64,000 nucleotides of DNA from Verrucomicrobiota bacterium. Its GTDB lineage: Bacteria > Verrucomicrobiota > Verrucomicrobiia > Opitutales > Opitutaceae. Made by a program: the position numbers and the translations under genes. This document shows, in pieces, positions 56,901 to 61,752 of the stretch. How positions within the stretch are numbered: position 1 is the stretch's first letter; the number at the start of each line of letters is the position of its first letter. The notes beneath the pieces are model-generated. The model made no database searches and was not told the DNA's origin. It saw only the letters and a list, made by a program, of their open reading frames with translations. Location: positions 62,001 to 126,000 of the forward strand of contig JAEYUW010000047.1 in assembly GCA_023432225.1 (NCBI GenBank). Direction: 5' to 3'.

Positions 56901-57759
56901 CAGCCAGCCGCAGACGTTGCTCATCGGTATCGCGCCGGCCGACAACGCGCCCGTCATCACCAGCCCGACGACGGCCACCGCGATGGTCAGTGTCGCGTTC
57001 TCTTATCAGATCACCGCGACGAACGTGCCCAGCACCACGCCGTTCCCGCCGTCGATCTTCCTCGATGCGATCAACCTGCCGCCCGGCCTCGCGATTAATG
57101 CGTCGACCGGCCTGATCCAAGGCACGCCGAACGTCGCCGGCACTTACCTAGTGTCGCTCGTCGGCATCAACGCCAACGGCACCGGTTTGCCGCGCACGCT
57201 CACGCTTACGGTTTATCCGGCGCCCAACGCGCCGGTCGTGAACAGCGCGGTCAGCGTCTCTGCGCGCGCCGGCACCGCTTTCACGTATCGCATCACCGCG
57301 ACGAATGATCCCACATCGTTTGAGGCGCTCGACGCTCCCGCGTGGCTCAGCGTGAACACGGCCACCGGCGTGCTCTCCGGCACGCCGACCGGCCCGGGCA
57401 CGCTTTCGCTCCGCGTCGGCGCCAGCAATGCCGGCGGCTCGAGCGTGCTCGTGCCGGTGACTGTTTCGATTGCCGCCGCGCCCAACACGCCGGTGGTCAC
57501 GAGTTCGCAAACCGCGAGCGGCCGCGTCGGCCAGGCGTTCTCTTACGACATCGCCGCGACGCTCTCGCCGGGCAGTTACATCGTGAGCGGTCTGCCTGCC
57601 GGTCTCACCGTGGATTCGATCACTGGTCAAATTCGCGGCACGCCGACCGTGTCGGGCAAGTTCAACGTCACGCTCAGTGGCGTGAATGCGAACGGCGAGG
57701 GCCAGCCAGTCACCCTCGTCATCACGATCGCGACGAGCATCCAACTCGCCGGCGGTTGA
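41968..57759 (+). CDS. Giant secreted multi-propeller, Ig and He_PIG repeat protein, 5263 aa
   Basis: It starts with a signal peptide (MKAKLVRLTLLALASVALLR, cleavage near 23). In order: a helical TPR-like N-terminal part (24-360); a BNR-type propeller region with SADGVNW/STDHGATW units (378-961); two Ig-like domains (971-1134, DYQWFYNG, YQWFKNN); a delta-60-type region (1138-1921, FNADGTYDDTF units); three Ig-like (1925-2194); twelve NHL repeats (2198-2865, GNVYVADSMNHTIRRVT), enough for two six-bladed propellers; an Ig-like; a PPC-like stretch (2950-3081); a lectin/LamG-like segment (3158-3381); two Ig-like; a second BNR-type propeller (3568-4128); two Ig-like; and eleven He_PIG cadherin-like repeats of about 87 aa (4300-5263, LPAGLAINTTTGVIEGTPT). 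I noticed only two Cys. There is no C-terminal sorting or membrane anchor. A surface adhesin or fibre role is inferred. Confidence 0.9.
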   Translation: MKAKLVRLTLLALASVALLRAAPVDDRIAEGRAALAAHDLATARAKFQQARTAEPTNQTAAALSGLTRWFAMIGDAPANGVLNGLGVSSTGRDVYDWKTSMPQNADGETVLPTGYNLESTRSFWRDTVVPTSAAVRADLAAVTDDNFVLTLTPAETGGGHSLTFDRADFLVIQASLRAIDFLVNLGLGQNFNADYERLLKLAQGDVLTFRQAMEDNPDLLKAGPLEHRLAAKQALLDFVSLYRRASAAVRARAPGLDRMFMLESEQDFSDEAQFRQQLVEVEKAATDYVEVYKGRVHASFAPVATANWSIRSSLPMMTNGRFDPATIGDASLGGVVLSTSREFFARALVEAGYTADLGWTRLTPDPVGGSLQKYAYSGTHHIVTGQNGTIGRSADGVNWTYVQLPNAQDLFSIASNGAGVLVADGNTQIWRSTDHGATWRLAHTIWRGSAPDNEGAIFGMVYDGSRFVAITAGGWTYISADLGVTWKRGKRIAPLSTSLSVFGLDYANGMFVAVGVATISNQSRSAIFMSADGANWSLAFTGATSTLYRTATFGAGKWIVTGQTGRVAYSTNNGATWAEIAPGATTDNFIGSTFVNGTFVISGTRTGTSADGVTWTFASNPESIAFSDAVAGPDNFTYLPGPQGALYRFANGNFTRVDANNFSIPRTSFLNASVVFNNKLYVAGNGGVVHESSDGVNFIARPTSTTNTLNTLAVHNGVLYAGAVAGTIVASSDGANWSPRVSNDSTLTTANIARLSSINGQLIAAPSANVILTSTDGTTWTRRALPSGISGLISLTFGGGYYVAGSSSTTFNPTTGASEGSIAYSTDLTNWNRVAIPLSSTSANIRSVLFNEGRFYYLLGDGRVLRSFNPNPAGGWEQIASDLGTPTAAANFSGTLAVNLQRANDDARAGLVYTFDPNSEDWVRTELPSSEFPVAAPLLFQNRLLYVGGSGAIYRANGSFTRPAPAASTPVTLVGQIGRDITLGAPFAASEELDYQWFYNGTAIAGANSATYRVSNLTNARAGTYTVTATGRLSGATATNTVTLLVVNGAPTITQQPSGGLAATGASFTFGVAASGSGPLTYQWFKNNAALSGATANSLVLTSLSSADAGSYRVEVTNTYGTTVSVDAPLAVSAVGSAPTFWDDTEANMYSPSRVFSDGQGRLFMTWNVLGRAQDVVGGVRVGSLFRLHEATGAIDPSFVWDERLGSPLFVCFQPDGKLLVAVNHASGEGATVVRVNADGSWDNTYTAPRFNRSIRFMHRQADGKLLLSASDLISGNALLPAGAVNVAQPTIYRLNANGGADESFTPVVLTNGGTIFAPPVTDGAGNIYVVGSFTVVNGVARYGVARVNASGVLDNLGQQLPAGWVTNGASIGRAVVIQSTGKAVVVGRFAYTGRGNMSTDPILAVRFNADGTYDDTFSPPLRSQSLINSTYGLYGRFALLDADDKFLLTSDRLLRFNADGTLDNSWPARNTGYTKEIFWICRSAPSGNLHLPDLNNDTPGNVVALTAAGTPLEGFNTGGFGSTIVPETAILLNDGRVLAAGIFDHFGSTRQPGTALFGTNGLLAGDSTPFHNPGVLLQNPYAYVFQWPDRSFAVGRMDQGEQQTNVGYTDATLRRYNADGSARGDWNYTEGSALGYNYAALPDGGMIAWRPTLGVSDYVNFGTSAWVRRHSADGSRDASFAPDLSSFASSSRNASNDLSVEFGAVGDVQVAGDGSIFVLAAGRDSKVALRKLRPDGTVDAGYASVALADASVSVGFSSIFFDPVKNQQVQAAQTIYSAGNVVFRLLPDGSAWVAGALKIDGTSRRIVRLTASGAVDTSVPDVTLTNNAPLGLSAFINSLGLDDSARLYVAGRFDSVNGTAAKGLFRYNNDGTLDTAWAPGVEIRDPLARGTKIVAGQGWLHLLGPVAAPSDPRPVGYKRVALTNAAPVIFGQSANRTVYGGQTVQLFAGAFAGNGATYEWTRNGQPILGAVGPFLNLGAANSATAGTYRLTVTNNVGTVQTSDIVVTFSNAPYIATAPASQTVVGGAPVTFKVSATSASPVTYQWELNGNPIAGATSASYTIASATSTDAGSYTVVVTNATGSVESTAATLTVNPPPPGPAAATITQQPASQTVYSGYTVVLGVAATPPSGATITSYQWYQNGTLYSTTNTNSTTTSINFSAPASGVSNTYYVVVNTSNGGKATSATATLTGGNPVYTTATIAGMGSRGAVDGTGSSARFSQPRGPAADAAGNVYVADSMNHTIRRVTPAGVVTTYAGAAGVNSQVDGALSAARFSNPYAVIAAPNGDLYVLQYSAVRKISGGVVSTLAGSAFNSGALDGNGTNARFNSVSRGVIDTNGNLYVVDENNHAIRKITPAGDVSTFAGTLGAGGYADGAPGVGRLNSPRGIVRLADGTFVVADTNNSALRKIDAAGNLTTIVGAPPPTSLSGALDGVGTAARLSNPNDVAVDNTGNLYVMDGSYVVRRVDTSLNVTTMAGSPWNSGSTDSLTGSAARFSNYIRGIVWAGDRLVVTDTNSNTLRTVGLAGDVSTLAGIPPGYADGTGTAARFNQPDGIVIDANGDLIVSDTANRVLRKITPAGVVTTLAGSPTAPWSMTDGSGTAATFLAPRGLARHPSTGEIYVFDNGSIRKVATDGAVTTVVGSGNGSTGSADGGPTVARFNSSGYLAFAPNGDLYVADQWNNTIRKVAAADLTVTTVAGVAGQNGSVDGSLAGGAASSPVRFGSPRGLTVDSAGNIYVVQQNGGSIVRKIDTAGNVTTIAGVFNTGGQLDGVPPFTRLGYLNAISLGADGQLYAASYGSVYRVDPVSGAVSTLFGQPFNSGYVDSSSASARVDYVTGIAPAADGSLYFVDSNNNVIRRARAVPAITFTTQPISQSVLVGANVTFTAAATGVNDLAYQWMKNGVDIAGATSATLSLSNVSTSDAGSYSVRAFAGLSTGTSNTVSLTVNQPVSNDNFASALQLTGFAGAAATISNAGATAETGEPTHWSSGGTSSSLWYAYRPMASGLATFDTAGSTIDTALAVYSGSSLTTLAFHGQNNDTPNSSAARLTLPVNAGTTYFIAVVGASGARGNVALSHSLEVTPEPGVVVSTTGQSASFSVQPDAGASVGVQWRTDGTDMAGAVNPTLSQSSAGVFLPGFMVDSNPVNFANSLPVVQLSAPVNSVAATETFSGPGLSAAWNATPITSMPDTATDLTVARGRLNFGTAYGTSDTAFRTVTRTATLPLDRNWTVVARVGVSGGVILGTGGSGSVRLAAAQLTIANTADFSDNLTTGFRLINDTGAANARLERFAQLTTNNGTPTNLGNVTLSTGSIIVRAVFDAATGNVTTSYSSGGAFTGAATTNLRGPWGMSTAGTVTVGVGGAEMNLTVPNGAVWVDDFASVVEPPAAPTIAVQPLGGTFAEGSTNTLAIVATSLSSAPITFQWFKDGTAIPGATLRSYNATEAGSYTIAVTQNGITVTSNAAVIALAASAPAFFPSGNISTSFAAAGGVLPEGSSAVLSVIPAAGSAPMSYQWRFNGVDIPGATDASYFVADWRMANSGRYSVRATNSLGTATSPEEPFFVTPEGGWRWRNPTPTGNGATRVAFFNGQFILGGLRGTLLVSTDGLNWSTRQVPAQNNIFKFVTLGDRTLAMGSLNGMFLSKDTVTWETRPTGINGALTSLQDMVAGNGRVVALGTGGVTAVTTDGVNWTAGTLGNGINETLLGAAFILNKYYGVSGTTGKVFSSADGVNWTAVSTGAPSLQGLAYGVGRLVAVGPDGQIVVSTNGTNWTPVSSGTTNHLRGVNFVNNRFVAVGVNGTILTSPDGLVWTPRSVPGVTAQLQNTAFGNNRYVIAGQAGRVILTSADAENWSVLTAGPYQSTHFNGVAASASVAVAVGDAGALVSSTDGATWTPRNSTTTNRLLDVTFAQSKFVAVGATGTVLTSGDGTNWTWQTLSPVLSTNGLQGVRYATSAGVWIIVADGGSIYTSPDGTTFTWTKRATSTATTAQLRRLAVGGGMHVAVGNTGTIASAADPTDTWTLRSSGTTAHFNDVVYGSGAFVAVGVNGTVSRSTDGINWTTTTLGVMPFFSVTYLNGHFVVTSQSNNYYTSTDGITWTGRTTGAADPLNDTALFGNQVVGVGAYGTILTADLPVIQGGGAISVDENAPATIKFAVSNSPFPVTYQWFKNGQPISGPNSPVLRLASVTSADVGSYTLQATNAFGSATSSTPVVLSLNVSLSITTQPTPQTALLGGSATFSVVAAGVPAPTYQWRLNGVAIPGATSSSVTLNNLRLADNGTVTVAVTNSGGTIVSNGAALTVNPLAPTITSPLTALAVANVSFRYQIVSSQSATFGATGLPAGLAINTTTGVIEGTPTQTGSFNVTLTATNATGSDSKTLALNVQPPGPVITSPPSASGRVGQAFSYTITATNSPTTFSASTLPSGLSISGATISGTPTAAGFYTVTVGAQNVTGAATQPVNIDIAASLNAPVFTGATTVSGTAGGSFTYTPNFGSGNTSFALVNLPDGTSSTLPAGLTLNPSTGTISGTTAQTGTFKVAIRATNPDGATTQVITFTINPAASAPVATSTGSTVGTVGSAFTFTITTNPAATSFASTTLPAGLALNASTGVITGVPTEPGISNVTLTLTNSAGSSTAALMITINSSALAPVITNTPIATGTAGTAFSFTLTGSNTPTSFTVINGTLPTGLSLNATSGVISGTPSTPGQARVWVAAANAAGGRGPAVEMLFDIRRALTVPVITSNGTASGQVGQPFQYQIQATNAPTSYTATALPGGLSFSTSTGIISGLPTTETTAPFDVTLTASNADGASAPKTVAITIAPAPATPRITSALNVGGRAGTAFSYQITATESPTSYASDQLPAGLSLNSTTGVISGTPTSAGTASVQIRAANAAGLGQASTLTIEIAAPLTAPAITSDATANGKVGTLFSYQITATNTPTNYGLTGTLPLGLALNTTTGVISGNPADNPGLYTVTLTAINAAGTSQPQTLLIGIAPADNAPVITSPTTATAMVSVAFSYQITATNVPSTTPFPPSIFLDAINLPPGLAINASTGLIQGTPNVAGTYLVSLVGINANGTGLPRTLTLTVYPAPNAPVVNSAVSVSARAGTAFTYRITATNDPTSFEALDAPAWLSVNTATGVLSGTPTGPGTLSLRVGASNAGGSSVLVPVTVSIAAAPNTPVVTSSQTASGRVGQAFSYDIAATLSPGSYIVSGLPAGLTVDSITGQIRGTPTVSGKFNVTLSGVNANGEGQPVTLVITIATSIQLAGG

Positions 57760-57814
57760 GTCGCCGCCACCACCGGACGCCCCGCTCATGCCTTCAACTC
57801 GGAACACTCTCGCA

Positions 57815-59539
57815 ATGAAACTCCTCTCGTTCGTTCTCGTCCTGTGCGGCTTGGTCGCGGCCGCCCGTGCGGCCGAAATCAATCTGCCGGCTGGGCAGGC
57901 CGGCGTGGCCTACGGGCCACTCGACCTCAAAACCTACTACAACCCCGAGCCGCCGGAGGGCACGATCTACCTCGCCACCAACCTGCCGAGCGGCATGTCC
58001 GTTAACGCCGCGACGGGTGCAATCAGTGGCACGCCGCTCGAGTCGGGTGAGTTCGCCGGCGTCATCTCCCTCATCGACGGCGGAATCACGAACAACTTCA
58101 CCTACAGCCTCACGATCGCGGCGGCCCTCGGCGCGCCGGAGATCACGAACTCGCTGACTGCGCTCGGCGCCGTGGGCGAGGAGTTCGTGTTTGCGCTCAC
58201 CGCGAACAACTCGCCGACGAGTTTCAATCTGGGCGCGCTTCCCGGCGGACTCGCGTATGATGCCGAAAATTCGCGCATCGCCGGGACGCCGACGACCGCC
58301 GGCACCTATTATGTCAGCCTCAGTGCCAACAACGCGACCGGTGAGGGTGGGGCAGTCACGCTGGTTATCACGATCGATCCGTCCGGACCTGTGCCCGCGA
58401 TCAACAGTGCGGCGACGCTCACCGCGAATCTGAACCAAGCACTCAGCTATCAAATCACCGCGACGAATTCCCCCACGTCTTACACCGCGAACAATCTTCC
58501 CGTTGGCCTTAGCCTGAACGCGACCACGGGCGAAATCTCCGGCACGCCTACCGTCGCCGGAGTGAAGATCGCCACGCTCACGGCCAGCAACGGCAACGGC
58601 GCCAGCGCGAGTTTTTCGCTCACTTTCATTCTCGGACCGGTTGCCACGATCAACAGCGCCACGACGATCACCGGCTACGCGAACGCTGCCATCGTTCCTT
58701 ACCAGCTCACCGCGACCAACTCGCCCACGAGTTTCACGGTCGGCACGCTGCCCAGCGGACTCACTTATTCTTCCGGCACACAGCAAATCACGGGCACACC
58801 GACCGGGGCCGGCAACTCGACGGTGACCATCACCGCCAATAACGCGGTTGGAACCGGACCAGCGTTCACGCTCAGCATTCAAATCGCCGCGCCCATCACG
58901 CCGACGATCTCCACGCAGCCGGCCTCCCAGACCAAGAACGTCGGCGAAAGCGTCACCTTCACCGTCGTTGCTTCAGGCACCCCGGCTCCGACCTATCAGT
59001 GGAAGAAGGGGACGAGCACGATCGGCGGCGCCACGTCAGCCAGCTACACCATCGACAACCTCACTCTCGCCGATGCCGCCGACTACACCGTCGTCGTGAC
59101 CAATCCGGGTGGCACGGTGACAAGCGACGCGGCGACGCTCACGGTCAACCAGGTGGGCTTTGCTGCGTGGCAGACAGCGAACTTCACGCTCAGCGAGCGC
59201 AGCGATGCCAACGTCAGCGGACCGAACGCCGATCCCGACCGCGATGGCGTGACCAATTTGGTGGAATACGCCCTAGGCTTGGATCCGAAGTCCGCCGGTA
59301 TTTCCGGACTTCCCCAAGTCAGCGTGCAGGGAAGCGAATGGTGGTTCACCTACACGCGTCCCAGCGACCGCGCGGACCTCACCTACGTGGTGCAGACGTC
59401 CACGAACCTGTCGACTTGGGGCACGACCGGCGTCACCCACGAGCGCACCGCAACCGGAGCCACGGAAACCTGGCGCGCTCGGCTGACCATCACCGCCGGC
59501 CAAAGCGCCTTCTTCCGCCTCCAAGTGGAGCGTCCGTGA
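57815..59539 (+). CDS. Secreted He_PIG/Ig-like protein, 574 aa
   Basis: The start at 57815 gives the signal peptide MKLLSFVLVLCGLVAAARA; the ATG at 57788 is an alternative. After AEINLPAGQAGVAYGPLDLK come about four He_PIG repeats (SPTSYTANNLPVGLSLNATT type), closely like those at the end of the giant, one Ig-like domain (APTYQWKKGTSTIGGATSAS), and a C-terminal module with ADPDRDGVTNLVEYALGLDP (thrombospondin-3-like, Ca-binding) and a final FFRLQVERP. This tail is common in secreted Verrucomicrobiota proteins. It lies 55 bp after the giant and is probably co-transcribed as a partner or shorter paralogue. Confidence 0.85.
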   Translation: MKLLSFVLVLCGLVAAARAAEINLPAGQAGVAYGPLDLKTYYNPEPPEGTIYLATNLPSGMSVNAATGAISGTPLESGEFAGVISLIDGGITNNFTYSLTIAAALGAPEITNSLTALGAVGEEFVFALTANNSPTSFNLGALPGGLAYDAENSRIAGTPTTAGTYYVSLSANNATGEGGAVTLVITIDPSGPVPAINSAATLTANLNQALSYQITATNSPTSYTANNLPVGLSLNATTGEISGTPTVAGVKIATLTASNGNGASASFSLTFILGPVATINSATTITGYANAAIVPYQLTATNSPTSFTVGTLPSGLTYSSGTQQITGTPTGAGNSTVTITANNAVGTGPAFTLSIQIAAPITPTISTQPASQTKNVGESVTFTVVASGTPAPTYQWKKGTSTIGGATSASYTIDNLTLADAADYTVVVTNPGGTVTSDAATLTVNQVGFAAWQTANFTLSERSDANVSGPNADPDRDGVTNLVEYALGLDPKSAGISGLPQVSVQGSEWWFTYTRPSDRADLTYVVQTSTNLSTWGTTGVTHERTATGATETWRARLTITAGQSAFFRLQVERP

Positions 59540-59653
59540 AGAATCCGAGCTAAGACTGTCCCTTACCTTGTCATGAAATCTCACTACTTACTTCGCAATT
59601 TCCTTGCCCGGAACGGTTCGCAGTGGCTTCCTCGCATCATCCGGCCCCTGCGC

Positions 59654-60697
59654 ATGAAGAAATTTCTAGCTTTCGCGTTACCGCTTTTCTGCACCGCGTC
59701 TGTTTTTGCCGCTGATGTGGCCTACACGAAGCCCGTTGGAGGCATGACGGTTGCCGTGCCCTCCGGCCAAACCCGAGCTGTGTCTCTGCCTCTCTTGGGA
59801 AGTGTCGTCGGTAACGGCGCCGTTATCGGTTCAATCACGGGGATTGGCTCCAACTACATTGATGTTTCGAATGCGGGTTGGACGTCTGGGGCGTTTTCCA
59901 ACGCAGCAAATCCCTATCTCCTCCGCATCACCAGTGGCGCGGCAGCGGGGCGTGTGATGCCGGTGAGTGCGACATCCAATACGGCGACGCGCCTGAACCT
60001 TACGAACGATGGCATGGCGATCGACCAAGTCGTCTCGCCGGCTGTTGGGGATCGTTACGAACTCGTATTGGCGGACACCTTGGCCACGTTTTTCGGAGCC
60101 ACCACGCTGCAAGGTGGCCCGGACGCGCAGAGCGCTGATCTCGTGCAGATTTGGTCCAACACGTCGTGGGTGAGTTACTATTACAACACGACTAGGAGTC
60201 GCTGGGAGCGGAGCACCGACACTGCGGCCTCTGCATCACGCGATAATACGCTACTGAGGCAAGATCGTGGATTCCTCATCGTTCGTCGCGCGTCAACCCC
60301 GCTCACGATGTATGTGACGGGCCGCGTTCCAGACGTTGCCACGAAGCACGGCCACCTCGCTCCGGGAGTTACGTTGTTCAGCCACGGTTTGCCTGCCCCG
60401 ACGACGTTGAGTGGACTGGCCTTGAACACTCAAATCCCCGGATGGCGCGGTGCCTCGAGTTCGTCAACCGCGCTTGCCGGCGCAGATCTGGTGCAGATCT
60501 GGGGTAACACCGCTTGGGTTTCTTATTATTTCGATACGACGAAGGGGAGCTGGCAACGCACAACTGACACATCAAATAGCGCGTCTCGAGATGCGATTCA
60601 GCTTGCTCCCGGTCAGGCCTTCCTAATCAGGCGTCTTGACGCTCCGTCCAGCCCCGCGCAGAACTTTATCACCGCGACTTTGCCTTACTCGATTTAA
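59654..60697 (+). CDS. TIGR02597-type secreted protein, 347 aa
   Basis: The start at 59654 gives the signal peptide MKKFLAFALPLFCTASVFAA. The mature protein begins DVAYTKPVGGMTVAVPSGQT, followed by SLPLLGSVV and two related halves with WSNTSWVSYYYNTTRSRWER and WGNTAWVSYYFDTTKGSWQR, each then DTASASRD or SNSASRD-like and a GFLI/AFLIRR step. I recognise this pattern as the uncharacterised TIGR02597 family of Verrucomicrobiota; no activity is known to me. It lies 114 bp after the He_PIG protein and 13 bp before the PEP-CTERM gene, fitting one secreted-protein unit. Confidence 0.8.
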   Translation: MKKFLAFALPLFCTASVFAADVAYTKPVGGMTVAVPSGQTRAVSLPLLGSVVGNGAVIGSITGIGSNYIDVSNAGWTSGAFSNAANPYLLRITSGAAAGRVMPVSATSNTATRLNLTNDGMAIDQVVSPAVGDRYELVLADTLATFFGATTLQGGPDAQSADLVQIWSNTSWVSYYYNTTRSRWERSTDTAASASRDNTLLRQDRGFLIVRRASTPLTMYVTGRVPDVATKHGHLAPGVTLFSHGLPAPTTLSGLALNTQIPGWRGASSSSTALAGADLVQIWGNTAWVSYYFDTTKGSWQRTTDTSNSASRDAIQLAPGQAFLIRRLDAPSSPAQNFITATLPYSI

Positions 60698-60710
60698 CTG
60701 ATCACAAACT

Positions 60711-61319
60711 ATGAACTATTCGCTCAAGCTCATTGGCCTTCTGGCGACATCAGCGTTGTTTTGCTCCGCGCAGGTATACGTGCTGGACAATTTCAACACC
60801 GGGACCGCGACGGGCTCGGTCGACGCCAACACGTCGTGGAATGGGCAACTGACCCAGAATGTTTCCACCCTGACTGTCGGCGGCACCGCGAAAGATGACT
60901 CTGGTTGGGTCTATACTTTCGGTGCTCCCGTTGATTTTTCGGCATACGGCTATGTTGCGCTGACCGCCCAGCGTGAAGCCGCTAATGTCGCGGCAAACAT
61001 GTCGCTCTCGCTCATGGACGACGTTTCTGGAAACTCCACCACGATCACGTTCAATACCAGCCTTTTCTCTGTTGGTAGCCTGACGACGGTCGTGCTGCCG
61101 ATTACTTGGACTACGGCATCCGATGCAATTGCCGGATGGAATCTTGGTGGTGGCCAAGCAACACCGGGACTGGTGGCGTTCCGGATGACTTTCGACAATC
61201 TTCAGCTGCAAACGACGTCCGCCGTTCCTGAGCCGACAACCTATGCGGCAATCTTCGGCGCGGCCGCTATGGCGATGGTTGCTTATCGCCGCCGTCAAGC
61301 GTCCCGCATCCTCGCCTAA
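60711..61319 (+). CDS. PEP-CTERM protein, 202 aa
   Basis: The signal peptide is MNYSLKLIGLLATSALFCSA. The mature domain (21-170) is beta-rich (FNTGTATGSVDANTSWNGQL, VYTFGAPVDFSAYGYVALTA) and lectin-like in composition. The C-terminus has VPEPTTYAAIFGAAAMA, a short membrane segment and the basic end YRRRQ, a textbook PEP-CTERM sorting signal recognised by exosortase. It should be cleaved and anchored or exported with exopolysaccharide. It is the last gene before the terminator at 61341. No exosortase gene is in the window. Confidence 0.9.
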   Translation: MNYSLKLIGLLATSALFCSAQVYVLDNFNTGTATGSVDANTSWNGQLTQNVSTLTVGGTAKDDSGWVYTFGAPVDFSAYGYVALTAQREAANVAANMSLSLMDDVSGNSTTITFNTSLFSVGSLTTVVLPITWTTASDAIAGWNLGGGQATPGLVAFRMTFDNLQLQTTSAVPEPTTYAAIFGAAAMAMVAYRRRQASRILA

Positions 61320-61340
61320 TTCGAATTTGAAAAATTGCGA

Positions 61341-61367
61341 AGGCGGACCGAAATGGTCCGCCTTTTT
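61341..61367 (+). terminator. Intrinsic terminator of the secreted-protein unit
   Basis: AGGCGGACC-GAAAT-GGTCCGCCT followed by TTTTCGTTT, 21 bp after the PEP-CTERM stop. A perfect 9-bp stem; the strongest terminator in the window. Confidence 0.92.
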
Positions 61368-61457
61368 CGTTTGTCGGGAGGCCGGTGGCCGACGAAATGC
61401 CTGAGTAAGTGGACGGGAGAAATCGCTGAAACTTCTATGCCCGCCCGTCGCCGCTTA

Positions 61458-61752
61458 GCCGGACTCATGCAGTTGACGAAGATGACCGGGCTGATAGCCC
61501 GGCCTCGGAAGTAGGGCCGGTCTGCGACCGGTCTTTGGCTGTGAGCGCGAGGCCTGTCAGAGACTGGCCCTACCGGCGGCATCGGCGTTCGCGCCGGACG
61601 CATGCATGTGACACTGAGTTCGACTCCGAGCCGCCTGGAACCGTCCGGTTCAACTGCATTGCAGCCGAGCCTCAGACGAATATGTCGTTCTCTGGCAGAG
61701 CTTTGCGCAAGTCCTGATCTCCAGGCGATGGCCCCAACTGCATGAGTCCGGC
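61458..61752. mobile_element. MITE-like element with 18-bp perfect inverted termini and TTA flanks
   Basis: The left end GCCGGACTCATGCAGTTG (61458-61475) is the exact reverse complement of the right end (61735-61752). Both sides are flanked by TTA (61455-61457 and 61753-61755), as expected from a target duplication of TA or TTA. The 295-bp body has no open frame for a transposase. It contains a GTAGG-type palindrome (61511-61573), a degenerate direct copy of the left terminus (61593-61612, 17 of 20 matching) and a partial copy of the right one near 61651. The right flank TTA is also the stop codon of the convergent TPR gene. Confidence 0.6.
61511..61573. repeat. GTAGG-type double palindrome inside the MITE-like element
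   Basis: GTAGGGCCGGTC-TGCG-ACCGGTC, a spacer of about 20 bp, then GGCCTGTC-AGA-GACTGGCCCTAC. Nearly the same sequence as 30394-30460, with changes in the spacer. Confidence 0.75.

Noticed and set aside
45475..57120. Very long minus-strand open frames (1180, 1287 and 870 codons) opposite the giant gene
   Set aside because: They are Arg/Gly/Ala/Asp-rich with no recognisable domains, and arise because the giant gene uses G/C-ending codons and few codons that read as stops on the other strand.
61458..61752. Integron attC-type recombination site
   Set aside because: The inverted ends lack the RYYYAAC/GTTRRRY core motifs, and no integrase or gene-cassette arrangement is present.
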